Source: Thalassospira sp. ER-Se-21-Dark
GTDB taxonomy: Bacteria > Pseudomonadota > Alphaproteobacteria > Rhodospirillales > Thalassospiraceae
Reading direction: 5' to 3'
Length of the DNA: 64,000 bases
Assembly: GCF_017922435.1 (NCBI RefSeq)
Contig: NZ_VDEZ01000002.1
Coordinates: forward strand, 124,001 to 188,000
Below the pieces are notes generated by a model. The model was not told the DNA's origin, did no database searches, and saw only the letters and a list, made by a program, of their open reading frames with translations. How positions within the stretch are numbered: position 1 is the first letter of the stretch; each line of letters starts with the position of its first letter. Both the position numbers and the translations under genes were made by a program. Positions 43,729 through 52,571 of the stretch are shown piece after piece.

Positions 43729-44166
43729 ATGGCGGAAAAGAAACGTGCGATCGCTTTGGCTGGTGGTGGACCAGCAGTTGGTTTGCGCATCGGCGCCTTA
43801 AAAAGGGTGCGCTTGAACCCCGATTTCGACGAGGTGTGGGGCAGTCGCATCCTTGACATCAAACAGATCCGCCAACCCGAAAATCTTTATGACGCGCTGA
43901 ACGATCAGGTGATGCTGTTTGCGGCAACCACCAGCGAAGATGACGTCAAGCTCTTCACTTGCAAGGTCGCCGAAAGCGGGCGCGATATCCGGGGCATCGA
44001 AATCCCGGTTGAAGCCAACATCAGCTACGACTGGACGTGGGAAAACCTCGATCAAAGCATCGAGGACGGCAATCGCGCGGCCAACAGTGTTCTTTCTGCA
44101 TATCGAAATACCACCGGCGACGTGACTGTTGCCAAACTTCTGGCGGCAAGTAACGACGCCGCCTGA
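43729..44166 (+). CDS. Internally deleted patatin-like protein (145 aa mini-paralog)
   Basis: Residues 1-27 match the start of the patatin-like protein at 46856 (RAIALAGGGPAVGLRIGALKR). From residue 28 (RLNPDFDEVW) the sequence jumps to that protein's residues 263 onward and stays aligned to ~360. About 235 residues, including both catalytic positions, are missing. The frame is intact and has a GGGGGA ribosome site. Its DNA differs from the full-length gene mostly at synonymous sites, so the copy is old yet undisrupted. It may be a regulatory or structural mini-protein, or a decaying gene not yet broken. Hydrolase activity is not expected. Confidence 0.7.
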   Translation: MAEKKRAIALAGGGPAVGLRIGALKRVRLNPDFDEVWGSRILDIKQIRQPENLYDALNDQVMLFAATTSEDDVKLFTCKVAESGRDIRGIEIPVEANISYDWTWENLDQSIEDGNRAANSVLSAYRNTTGDVTVAKLLAASNDAA

Positions 44167-44178
44167 TGTCATCTGTGA

Positions 44179-45903
44179 ATGTCAATTTTGGATATCCAAA
44201 GAATGAAGACTTTTGCGAATCTGAATATCGGGACCAAACTTTCCATTTTGCCGGTGATTGCGGTTATTGCGATCATCGCTGTCAGCCTGATTGGCGGGCG
44301 GGCCATCATGTCACTTTCTGATGGTCTGGAATTCGCTGTCAGCAAGGCATATCCCGAGGTCAAGGATATTGGCGAGATTGATCGCAATGTGACCCGGGTG
44401 CACCAGACCCTTTATCGCATGCTGTCCTGGTCTGCCGCCGGTGTTGAAGGCGACCGGATGGAAGCCGTTTCCCAGGATCTTGAAACCCAGATCGAAGAAG
44501 CGCGTCAGTCCTTTGTGACGTTGCTTGAAAACGAAAGTCTCCCGGAATCCGGTCGCCAGATGTCAGTTGATGCGCAGGAACGCTTTGACGGCTATCTTGG
44601 CAAGGTCAATCAGGTCCTTGGCATGCTCGACATCGACTATACCGGGGCGCTGAGCTTTTCCTGGTCGGCACAGTCCGACTATGAAGCACTGATGGACATT
44701 CTTTCCAAGCTGCGCGGAACCGCAGAGCTCAGAATGGACAGTGCAAGCGGTGCGGCCATGGCGGTTGGCAGTTCTGCACAGGATCAGACAATTATCGCGG
44801 CTGTGTCGGCATCGATCGCCATGGCAGTGATCAGTTTTGTCATCGCAAGCCTGATCGGGGCGCCGGTCAAGAAGCTGACGCATGTGATGCGCGAAATTGC
44901 CGAAGGCAAAACCGACATATCGGTTCCCTATACCGTCCGCAAGGATGAGATGGGCAAGATGGCTGATGCGGTTGAGGTGTTCCGCCAGAACGCCGAAAGC
45001 CTTGAAGCCGCCGAAGAACAGCGCCTGCAGGATGAAGCCCGCGCGGTCGAGGAAAAACGCCAGATCATGCAGGAACTGGCGCGCGATATTGAAACGTCGG
45101 TACAGGGCACAGCAACAGCGGTCAGTGCCGCGATCGAGGAGATCGGCGCATCCGCATCGGCCCTTCTCGACAATGCCGAACGCACCGACCATCAGAGCGA
45201 GAACGCCTTTGATGCATCCGGCAAATCCAGCCACAACATGGGCGAGATCGCCCAGGCGGCGTCCGGCCTGGCTTCGGCGATTGCCAATATCAGCGAGGAA
45301 ATCCAGAAAAGTAGCCGACAGGCACAGGAAGCCAGCGAACAGGCCCGCGACGCGGATGAGAAAATCCGCCGTCTTGAAGAAGCCAGCATCCGTATCGAGG
45401 ATGTCGCTGCCCTGATTGGCAATATTGCCGAACAGACCAACCTTCTGGCCCTTAATGCCACGATTGAATCGGCCCGTGCCGGTGAGGCCGGCAAAGGGTT
45501 CGCCGTTGTTGCCAACGAGGTCAAAAACCTTGCGAGCCAGACGGCGAAATCGACCGAAGAAATTGCATCTGAAATTGCCAATGTCCGTGCCGAAACCGGG
45601 CAGGCGGTCGAGGCGATCCGAACGATTGTCGAAAGCGTTCAGGGTATCAACGAAATTCTGAGACTGACGGCTGAATCTGTCATGGAGCAAGGCAATGCGA
45701 CAGGCCAGATCAGCACCAGTATCACCGAGGCTGCCGGTTATGCGGAAACCGTGTCAGGCGGCATTGGTGATGTGCGCGACATTGCCCGGGCGACCCGTGA
45801 TTCTGCGGGAAGTGTGGGCGAGGCAACCGCTGAGCTTAGCCGCGAAATGGCAGGGCTAAGCAGTTCGGTTGATGGTCTTGTTGCACGGCTGCGCGCCGTC
45901 TGA
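44179..45903 (+). CDS. Methyl-accepting chemotaxis protein
   Basis: 574 residues: a membrane helix at ~20-40, a periplasmic four-helix-bundle-like region (~42-205), a second helix (~208-232), a HAMP domain (~232-285; [25 protein letters not shown]) and a cytoplasmic signalling domain whose hairpin tip [37 protein letters not shown] starts near residue 416. No pentapeptide tether is present. A later ATG at 44203 is also possible since neither start has a clear ribosome site. It is followed by a secreted Cache-like protein, a possible ligand partner. Confidence 0.92.
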   Translation: MSILDIQRMKTFANLNIGTKLSILPVIAVIAIIAVSLIGGRAIMSLSDGLEFAVSKAYPEVKDIGEIDRNVTRVHQTLYRMLSWSAAGVEGDRMEAVSQDLETQIEEARQSFVTLLENESLPESGRQMSVDAQERFDGYLGKVNQVLGMLDIDYTGALSFSWSAQSDYEALMDILSKLRGTAELRMDSASGAAMAVGSSAQDQTIIAAVSASIAMAVISFVIASLIGAPVKKLTHVMREIAEGKTDISVPYTVRKDEMGKMADAVEVFRQNAESLEAAEEQRLQDEARAVEEKRQIMQELARDIETSVQGTATAVSAAIEEIGASASALLDNAERTDHQSENAFDASGKSSHNMGEIAQAASGLASAIANISEEIQKSSRQAQEASEQARDADEKIRRLEEASIRIEDVAALIGNIAEQTNLLALNATIESARAGEAGKGFAVVANEVKNLASQTAKSTEEIASEIANVRAETGQAVEAIRTIVESVQGINEILRLTAESVMEQGNATGQISTSITEAAGYAETVSGGIGDVRDIARATRDSAGSVGEATAELSREMAGLSSSVDGLVARLRAV

Positions 45904-45982
45904 CGGACCTTTGTGTTCATTTGTTTCAACCAATCAATCGTCAATCACGACATCTATCTATGATCAACAAGGGAAATTCAGG

Positions 45983-46453
45983 ATGAATAAGGTTTTGCGT
46001 TCTTTCGGTGCGGCTCTGGCGTCGTTGCTGATGGTTTTGAGTGTATCGTCGGCCATGGCCCAGGATAAGGAAGCAACTGCCAAGGATCTGGTGGATAAGG
46101 CAATCGCCCTTTATGACGACGTCGGGCAGGAGAAATCCTTTGATATGTTCAACGACAAGTCCGGTGAATTCGTCTTTGACGAGTTTTACGTCATTGTTGC
46201 TGATGGCGAAAAAGGCACGTTCCTGACACATGCGATCAACCCGAAGCTTGTTAACAACCCGGGTCTTTGGGACCTTCAGGATGTGAACAGCAAGTTCATC
46301 ATTCGTGACATGGTCGAAACCGGAAAGGCATCGCCGGATGGTGGTTGGTCCAACTACACCTGGACTCATCCGCAGACCAAAAAGCTTGCCGAAAAGAAAA
46401 CCTGGGTGAAAGCCCATGACGGCAAGATTTTCATGGTGGGTTATTACGACTAA
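45983..46453 (+). CDS. Secreted single-Cache-type protein
   Basis: 156 residues. A Sec signal peptide ends at AMA-QDK (~residue 26). The mature part matches the sCache_2-type pattern: KDLVDKAIALYDDVGQEKSFDMFN, FVFDEFYVIVADGEKGTFLTHAINPKLVNNPGLWDLQD, and a C-terminal SNYTWTHPQTKKLAEKKTWVKAHDGKIFMVGYYD. The domain is usually the extracellular ligand sensor of chemoreceptors or kinases; here it stands alone, 79 nt after an MCP gene. It may bind a small ligand and dock to that receptor (inference). Start follows AAGGGA. Confidence 0.82.
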   Translation: MNKVLRSFGAALASLLMVLSVSSAMAQDKEATAKDLVDKAIALYDDVGQEKSFDMFNDKSGEFVFDEFYVIVADGEKGTFLTHAINPKLVNNPGLWDLQDVNSKFIIRDMVETGKASPDGGWSNYTWTHPQTKKLAEKKTWVKAHDGKIFMVGYYD

Positions 46454-46475
46454 GAAGTAATAATATCCAAAAAGC

Positions 46476-46500
46476 AAAAACCGCCTTCGGGCGGTTTTTG
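46476..46500 (+). terminator. Terminator of the MCP/Cache transcript
   Basis: AAAAACCGCC-TTCG-GGCGGTTTTT is a perfect stem-loop 23 nt past the Cache gene, ending in a T tract. Confidence 0.9.
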
Positions 46501-46855
46501 TGTTTCAAGTAAAATGGATCGATTTGTAAAATATTTGTTAAGTTAATGGGGTGTGTTTCGGGTATATAGTTTAGAAAATACTTAACATCATTCTGATCAA
46601 AAGTGCGATTTAGTATATGAATCAATAGATTTAATATATCTAAGTATAAGTAATCGCGTGTTTTGTCACATCACTATTGAAGAATTGTCTCAAATGTAGC
46701 GGCTTAAAATCATTATAATGATGGCTGTATCTACAGGTCCGCAAAGACGGACTGGTATCTCCTGGGGGTGAGCGGTGGTGCACGCGATGGCATTTTATCG
46801 TTTGCGCCATGTTGTTTGGACCGAACCATTCGGTTTTCAACAAGGAGATCGCGAC
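46500..46855. other. AT-rich upstream region of the patatin-like gene
   Basis: About 350 bp, AT-rich through ~46720. It contains the 14 bp palindrome at 46709-46722 and then a GC-richer leader. No gene was seen. Its composition contrasts with the coding neighbours. Confidence 0.45.
46709..46722. promoter_or_regulatory. Perfect 14 bp palindrome upstream of the patatin-like gene
   Basis: ATCATTATAATGAT, 134 nt before the GTG start. It also holds a TATAAT-like -10 sequence, so it may be an operator that overlaps a promoter. Confidence 0.4.
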
Positions 46856-48034
46856 GTGGAAAAGATCAAACGAGCTATCTTTCTGTCAGGCGGCGGGCCT
46901 GCTGTTGGCTTAAGCATCGGGGTGCTTAAGCGTCTGCAGCAGGAACCGGATATAAAATTTGATATCTGGTCGTCTGCCTGTATCGGCGCTTGGCTCTCGG
47001 TTGCCTGGCATCAGGCCGACGAGGGTCAGGAACTTGACCAGACCATCGCCTTCTTTCGTAAAATTTTCCGGCCCGCAAGTGTCTATGAACGGTTCCCGAT
47101 TGCATCGGCCTTTGCACCGGACTTCTTTTCTGATTTCACCAACAAACTCAATTACTTCTTTAACCCTAACAGCTATCAGGGGCTGATCGTGCCAGACGCC
47201 ATCGGCGAGGCCGTTGAACATGTGCAGCATTTCATGGGCAATCCGAAATACTGGACGCCGCACAATTTCAACGATGTTTTGCTAAACGGTTTTCTGGCGG
47301 CAAATCCCCTGTCACGTCTTCTGGTCGGATCGATCTATCAGACCCAGACCAAGGGACTGGCCAAGATCTATTCACCCGACAGCATGTTCTTAGACCGGCT
47401 GAACTTTGATCGGCTGTATCAGCCCGACAAGCCGGCCATGTTCCACAACGCCTATAATCTTTCCAAGCAGCGACTTGAACTTTTCACCAACAAACCCGAT
47501 CACTACGACCTGCCACAGATGAACGCGCAGACGCTGTGTGCCTGTTCTGCCTTGCCATTTATCGAAGAGCCGGTCGAAATCAACGGCGATACCTATTGCG
47601 AGGGGGCGACTGTTGATACGGTCAACTTCTTTGATTTCTTGCGCCTGCATCCGGATGTTGATGAGGTCTGGGTCAGCCGTATTCTTGATCTTAAGCAGGT
47701 GCGTCAGCCTGAAAACCTGTATGACGCACTGAATAACCTGATCATGCTGTTTGCCGCATCGGCCAGCGAAGACGCTGTTGCAGCTTTCAAACGTGAAGTC
47801 GCCGAAAGTGGCCGCAAGATCGATATCGTTGAAATCCCGGTTTCCCCGCACATCAACTATGACTGGACTTGGGAAAACCTTGATCGCGGGATCGAGGACG
47901 GCTTTGAGTCAACCGATCACATGATTGCGGATTACCGCCAGCGCAAACGTCAGGAAAAGTCTGTTAAGAGTTTGCGCGAAGGGGCGATGCGCATTCTGCC
48001 TGAATTCCAAAGCCGGTTTCCGCGCTTTGTCTGA
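46856..48034 (+). CDS. Patatin-like protein with altered catalytic dyad (Cys/Glu)
   Basis: 392 residues from a GTG that follows AAGGAG. The N-terminal oxyanion loop SGGGPAVGL (11-19) is intact. Where patatins have G-x-S-x-G, this protein reads SACIG (residues 40-44), placing Cys42 at the nucleophile. The later block CSALPFIEEPVEINGDTYCEGATVD aligns with the patatin ASaa-P...DGG motif, but the Asp is Glu249. Either it is a thiol-based or inactive patatin relative, or it belongs to a subfamily with different chemistry. No signal peptide is evident. The C-terminal third is shared with the mini-paralog at 43729. Confidence 0.8.
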   Translation: MEKIKRAIFLSGGGPAVGLSIGVLKRLQQEPDIKFDIWSSACIGAWLSVAWHQADEGQELDQTIAFFRKIFRPASVYERFPIASAFAPDFFSDFTNKLNYFFNPNSYQGLIVPDAIGEAVEHVQHFMGNPKYWTPHNFNDVLLNGFLAANPLSRLLVGSIYQTQTKGLAKIYSPDSMFLDRLNFDRLYQPDKPAMFHNAYNLSKQRLELFTNKPDHYDLPQMNAQTLCACSALPFIEEPVEINGDTYCEGATVDTVNFFDFLRLHPDVDEVWVSRILDLKQVRQPENLYDALNNLIMLFAASASEDAVAAFKREVAESGRKIDIVEIPVSPHINYDWTWENLDRGIEDGFESTDHMIADYRQRKRQEKSVKSLREGAMRILPEFQSRFPRFV

Positions 48035-48040
48035 GTAACA

Positions 48041-48069
48041 AAAAAAGGGCCGCATCATGCGGCCCTTTT
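48041..48069. terminator. Bidirectional terminator between patatin-like and iorAB genes
   Basis: A 13 bp stem (48043-48055 with 48057-48069, AAAAGGGCCGCAT/ATGCGGCCCTTTT) has A and T tracts outside and serves both convergent genes. Confidence 0.85.
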
Positions 48070-48079
48070 GATTTTGGGC

Positions 48080-51000
48080 TTATTCCGCCGCCTTGAGATG
48101 TTCTGGCGGGTTGCGGAACTGTTCAAGCAGTTCGGCTTCGCGAGCCTTGACCTTGGCGATGTGTTGTTCCTTGACGTGGCCGTAACCGCGGATGTGTTCG
48201 GGCAGGGCCAGCAACGCCTTGGCGATGCGGGCATTTTCGTGGTTAAGGCCATCAAGGACCTCGGTTACCAGTTTCTCGTAATCCGTGATCAACTGGCGTT
48301 CGATCTTGCGTTCCGGGTTGCGGCCAAACGGATCAAGTTTGGTGCCGCGCAGGAACTTCAGTTTCGCCAGCACGCGGAACGCCGACATCATCCACGGACC
48401 GTAAACCGACTTTTGTGGCTTGCCGCTTTCGGGATCGGCATTGGCAAGCGACGGCGGCGCAAGATGGAAGTTGATCTTGTAGTCCCCGGTAAAGGTCTGG
48501 GTGACCTTCCTCATGAACGCCGGATCGGTGTAAAGACGGGCAACCTCATACTCGTCCTTATAGGCCAGCAGTTTGAAGTAGTATTTCGCCACTGTCCGGG
48601 CCAGATCATCTTCGTCACCAAGGCGTTTCTCGGCCGCTGAAACCTTATCAACAAGGTCGGTGAAACGATCGGCATAGGCCGCGTTCTGATAATCGGTCAG
48701 GAAGGCGCGGCGCTTGGCAACGATATCGGAAAGCTCGGTCGCAATCGGATGGGCTTCTGCCTCATTCGGGCCGACAACCGCGATGACGCGGTCGCGATCA
48801 TGGGCATAAAGGCGTCCCCAGTGGAAGGACTGCTTGTTCATGTCAATCGACACGCCATTAAGCTCAATCGCCTGCATAAGCGCCTCTTCACTGATCGGGA
48901 TCAGACCGCGCTGCCAGGCAACGCCCAGCATGAACAGGTTGGTGGCAATCGAATTACCCATCAGGCGGGTCGCAATGTCGCTGCCTTCCACGAAATGAAC
49001 CGCATCAGATCCGCAGGCATCACTGATGACCTTCATGTGCTCGTTGGTCTTAAGCTCAAAGTCCGGGTTATGGGTGAAGGCACCGGTAACGGTTTCATGG
49101 GTGTTGATCACAGCCTGGGTAAAGTTGCGACGCATTTTGGCAAGCCCTTCATAGCTTGCCGCAACCAGAAGGTCACAACCCAGAACCACATTGGCTTCAC
49201 CGGCCGGAATGCGTGCGGCATGCAGCTTGTTTTGGTCATTGGCAAAGCGGATGTGGCTGACAACAGCGCCGCCTTTTTGTGCCAAGCCCGCCATATCAAG
49301 GCCGACAATACCCTTGCCCTCGATGTGGGCAGCCATTCCAAGGAGTGCTCCGATGGTGACAACGCCGGTGCCGCCAACACCCGTGACAAGAACCGACCAT
49401 GGTTCGTCAATTTCAGGCAGGGTCGGGCGTGGCAGGCTGGCAAAGACTGCGTCGGTACCGGTATCACCCTTTGCTGCGGCATCAGGTTTGCGAAGCTCGC
49501 CGCCTTCGATGGTGACAAAGCTTGGGCAGAAGCCCTTGAGGCAGGAGAAATCCTTGTTGCAGGCTGATTGGTCAATCGCGCGTTTGCGGCCAAACTCGGT
49601 CTCGACCGGCACGACGGCAAGGCAGTTGGATTGTTCGCCACAATCACCGCAACCTTCGCAGACCAGATCATTGATAAACACGCGTTTGGGCGGATCCACC
49701 ATCAGTTTGCGTTTGCGACGGCGGCGTTTTTCGGCCGCACAGGTCTGATCAAAGATCAGGATCGAAACGCCTTCGATTTCACGCAGTTCTTTCTGGGTGT
49801 CTTCCAGCGTATCGCGATGGCGGATATCAACGCCCGGCGCAAAGTCCGCGCCCATCGGATATTTTTCAGGCTCGTCCGACAAAACAATGATGCGTTTGGC
49901 ACCTTCGTCAAACATCTGGCGCGTGATTTGCGGCACTGTCAGTGGCCCGTCAACCGGCTGTCCGCCAGTCATGGCAACCGCGTCGTTAAACAGGATTTTA
50001 TAGGTGATGTTCACGCCCGATGCGACGGCGGCCCGAACGGCAAGGGAGCCTGAATGATAGTAGGTGCCATCACCCAGGTTCTGGAAAACGTGCTTGGTAT
50101 GGGTGAACGGTGCCTGTCCAATCCATGTCGCCCCTTCGCCGCCCATATGGGTAAAGGTCTCGGTGGATCGATCCATCCAGTTGACCATGTAATGGCACCC
50201 GATACCGGCCATGGCACGGCTGCCTTCGGGGACCTTGGTCGAACTGTTATGCGGGCAACCCGGGCAGAACCACGGAATGCGTGCAACATCCGGGCGCGGT
50301 TCGGCAATTTCCTTTTCTTTTTCGGCAAGCCAGTCGATGCGTTCATGAATGGCCGGGCTGTCATAGAACCGCTTGATCCGTTCGGCCAGAACCACAGCAA
50401 CACGAGCCGGGGTCAGTTCGTCCATCGATGGCAGGATCCATTCGCCCTTTGCATCGAACTTGCCGATCACGGTCGGGCGGACATCTTCGCGCCAGTTATA
50501 AAGCTGTTCCTTGACCTGATTTTCCATCACCGCGCGTTTTTCTTCGACGACGATGATTTCCTCAAGCCCAAGGGCGAATTCACGGACATCCTCGCGGTTG
50601 AGCGGCCAGCTCATGCCGACCTTAAGCACGCGAATGCCGATCTTGGCGGCGTCTTCTTCGGAAATGCCAAGGTCATCGAATGCCTGCATGACATCGAGAT
50701 AGGCCTTGCCGGTGGTGATGATGCCAAGCCGCGCATTCGGGCTGTCGATCACCGTTTTATTCAGCTTGTTCGCCCGCGCATATGCCAGTGCGGCATAGAG
50801 CTTGTATTTCATCAGGCGATGTTCCTGCTCCTTGGGCGTGTCGGGCCAACGGATATGCAGGCCGCCCTCGGGCATGGGGAAGTCGGTCGGGATGACGGGG
50901 GTGATGCGATCCGGGGCGACATCGGCCGCGGCTGAACTTTCCACCGTTTCGGCAATGGTTTTCATCGCCACCCAGCAACCGGAATAACGGCTCATGGCCC

Positions 51001-51565
51001 ATCCATGCAGGCCGTAATCCAGAATGTCCTGAACACCGGACGGGTTCAGAACCGGGATCTGCGCATCGATAAAGGCATATTCGGTCTGATGGGGCAGGGT
51101 GGATGATTTGCAACTGTGGTCATCACCGGCCAGAACCAGAACGCCGCCATGCTTGGACGTGCCGGCATGGTTGGCGTGTTTGAAAACGTCACCGGACCGG
51201 TCAACACCCGGGCCCTTGCCATACCACATGCCAAAGACGCCATCATATTTGGCGTCCTTGTACATATTGACCTGCTGACTGCCCCAGACGACGGTGGCGG
51301 CAAGGTCTTCGTTCACGCCCGGCTGAAATTCGATCTGCTGCTTGGTCAGGAATTTTTGGGCGCGCCATAGTTGCTGATCAAGTCCGCCCAGCGGCGATCC
51401 GCGATAACCCGAAATGCACCCGGCGGTATTCAGCCCTGCGCGCGCATCTAGCTGGCGCTGCATCAGGGGCAAACGGACCAGTGCCTGAATACCTGTAAGG
51501 TAAACCCGGCCTTCCTCAAGCGTGTATTTGTCGTCGAGTTGGACTGCCGCCAATTGTTGTGCCAT
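48080..51565 (-). CDS. Indolepyruvate ferredoxin oxidoreductase, single-chain (IorA/IorB fused)
   Basis: A 1161-residue 2-oxoacid oxidoreductase that converts aryl-pyruvates and CoA to acyl-CoA and CO2. An N-terminal pyruvate-domain (~20-390) leads to the TPP-binding part with CPGCPHNS, GIGCHYM and GGEGATWIG (~430-520), then an Fe-S segment with CEGCGDCGEQSNC plus further Cys (~640-700), then the gamma domain starting VLVTGVGGTGVVTIGALLG (~740). A C-terminal helical extension (~960-1161) is typical of the fused form. ATG at 51565 follows GGGAG. Likely role: aromatic or branched amino acid catabolism. It is monocistronic. Confidence 0.92.
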   Translation of the reverse strand: MAQQLAAVQLDDKYTLEEGRVYLTGIQALVRLPLMQRQLDARAGLNTAGCISGYRGSPLGGLDQQLWRAQKFLTKQQIEFQPGVNEDLAATVVWGSQQVNMYKDAKYDGVFGMWYGKGPGVDRSGDVFKHANHAGTSKHGGVLVLAGDDHSCKSSTLPHQTEYAFIDAQIPVLNPSGVQDILDYGLHGWAMSRYSGCWVAMKTIAETVESSAAADVAPDRITPVIPTDFPMPEGGLHIRWPDTPKEQEHRLMKYKLYAALAYARANKLNKTVIDSPNARLGIITTGKAYLDVMQAFDDLGISEEDAAKIGIRVLKVGMSWPLNREDVREFALGLEEIIVVEEKRAVMENQVKEQLYNWREDVRPTVIGKFDAKGEWILPSMDELTPARVAVVLAERIKRFYDSPAIHERIDWLAEKEKEIAEPRPDVARIPWFCPGCPHNSSTKVPEGSRAMAGIGCHYMVNWMDRSTETFTHMGGEGATWIGQAPFTHTKHVFQNLGDGTYYHSGSLAVRAAVASGVNITYKILFNDAVAMTGGQPVDGPLTVPQITRQMFDEGAKRIIVLSDEPEKYPMGADFAPGVDIRHRDTLEDTQKELREIEGVSILIFDQTCAAEKRRRRKRKLMVDPPKRVFINDLVCEGCGDCGEQSNCLAVVPVETEFGRKRAIDQSACNKDFSCLKGFCPSFVTIEGGELRKPDAAAKGDTGTDAVFASLPRPTLPEIDEPWSVLVTGVGGTGVVTIGALLGMAAHIEGKGIVGLDMAGLAQKGGAVVSHIRFANDQNKLHAARIPAGEANVVLGCDLLVAASYEGLAKMRRNFTQAVINTHETVTGAFTHNPDFELKTNEHMKVISDACGSDAVHFVEGSDIATRLMGNSIATNLFMLGVAWQRGLIPISEEALMQAIELNGVSIDMNKQSFHWGRLYAHDRDRVIAVVGPNEAEAHPIATELSDIVAKRRAFLTDYQNAAYADRFTDLVDKVSAAEKRLGDEDDLARTVAKYYFKLLAYKDEYEVARLYTDPAFMRKVTQTFTGDYKINFHLAPPSLANADPESGKPQKSVYGPWMMSAFRVLAKLKFLRGTKLDPFGRNPERKIERQLITDYEKLVTEVLDGLNHENARIAKALLALPEHIRGYGHVKEQHIAKVKAREAELLEQFRNPPEHLKAAE

Positions 51566-51957
51566 GACCGGTCTCCCTGGGATCTCTCTGATATGCGGGG
51601 TCATTTCGGGCCCAATGCACTGCTTTTATTGATATGGGTGTTTGTGCAGTGTTTCGGTATGACCTTTAATTTATCTGTCAGGTCTGGTGTGCGGGACCTG
51701 TGCCTGACCTTGAAATGGTAATAAAGACTGACCTTTTTTCAAAGCGAAGTCGCATCGCACTATGCAAAACGCCTGATTGCATCTGTTGACGTAAGGTCAA
51801 CTTATTATTTACTTATTCCGGTACCGATTTACGCGCAATAAAATTGCGGCACTGTTGCGCTGCGAAATTGCGAATAGGGCCGAGTCTATGCTCGGCGGTG
51901 AAAATCTGGCGTGTTAAGTTTAGTCGGGTTTCGGGTGCGCACAGCAAGGAGCGTGAA
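51566..51957. other. Divergent promoter region (ior / VOC), no gene seen
   Basis: 392 bp between two divergent starts. Contains the GTTGAC-N5-GTCAAC palindrome at 51785-51801 and AT-rich segments around 51800-51845. No credible ORF. Confidence 0.45.
51785..51801. promoter_or_regulatory. Inverted repeat GTTGAC-N5-GTCAAC
   Basis: A perfect 6 bp inverted repeat with a 5 bp spacer, in the divergent promoter region of the ior and VOC genes. TTGA-N7-TCAA spacing is wrong for FNR (N6). A dimeric regulator site is likely; family not determined. Confidence 0.45.
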
Positions 51958-52404
51958 ATGGAACAGCGTGTTTCGCTGATTACTCTGGGTGTTGCGGATC
52001 TGGATCGGTCGCGGCGTTTTTACGAAGGTGGCCTTGGTTGGCAGATGACCGAAATGGTTGAAGGGCAGGTGGTATTTTACCAGCTCTCCAACGGTTTGGC
52101 CCTTGGTCTGTTCGGGCGCGAAGCGCTTAAGGAAGACGGGCACTTTGATGACGACACAGGTGCCAGCTTTGCCGGATTGACGCTGGCTTATAACGCGCGC
52201 AGCGAAGAAGAAGTCGATCAGGTGATGGCAGAGGCTGAGAAGGCCGGGGCCAAAATCCAGAAGCCTGCCGAGAAGGTCTTTTGGGGTGGGTATTCCGGTT
52301 ATTTCCGTGATCCGGATGGCCATGCGTGGGAAGTGGCGTTTAATCCGTTCTGGGAAATTGACGGGAAGGGCAATCTGCACATCCCGCCACAGAAAACCGA
52401 GTAG
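51958..52404 (+). CDS. VOC-family glyoxalase-fold protein
   Basis: 148 residues beginning RVSLITLGVADLDRSRRFYEGGLGWQ and ending with YSGYFRDPDGHAWEVAFNPFW, the paired modules of VOC proteins. The final His/Glu could be metal ligands. It resembles the YaeR/glyoxalase-like group of unknown substrate. Start follows AAGGAG. It is alone, with a terminator 47 nt downstream. Divergent from ior; shared control is possible but not shown. Confidence 0.8.
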   Translation: MEQRVSLITLGVADLDRSRRFYEGGLGWQMTEMVEGQVVFYQLSNGLALGLFGREALKEDGHFDDDTGASFAGLTLAYNARSEEEVDQVMAEAEKAGAKIQKPAEKVFWGGYSGYFRDPDGHAWEVAFNPFWEIDGKGNLHIPPQKTE

Positions 52405-52450
52405 GGCGCATTCATCGCGCCATCACGGCATCGCTGCATACTTTCACAGC

Positions 52451-52476
52451 ACGGGCAGCAATTTGCTGCCCGTTTT
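52451..52476 (+). terminator. Terminator of the VOC gene
   Basis: ACGGGCAGC-AATTT-GCTGCCCGT, then TTTTCG; 47 nt after the VOC stop. Confidence 0.8.
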
Positions 52477-52571
52477 CGTAGATATTCCAAAGTACAGTTG
52501 CATCGGGGATAATTTACTTTTACATCGAACGGGATGTAGTTTTAATCCACGCTTTCAAGGGGGATAAGGTT

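Noticed and set aside
44563-45690. 375-codon minus-strand ORF
   Set aside because: Antisense of the chemoreceptor gene; repetitive and without domain.
51785-51801. Possible FNR box in the ior/VOC promoter
   Set aside because: TTGA and TCAA are 7 bp apart instead of 6, so the geometry does not fit FNR. Kept only as an unassigned palindrome.
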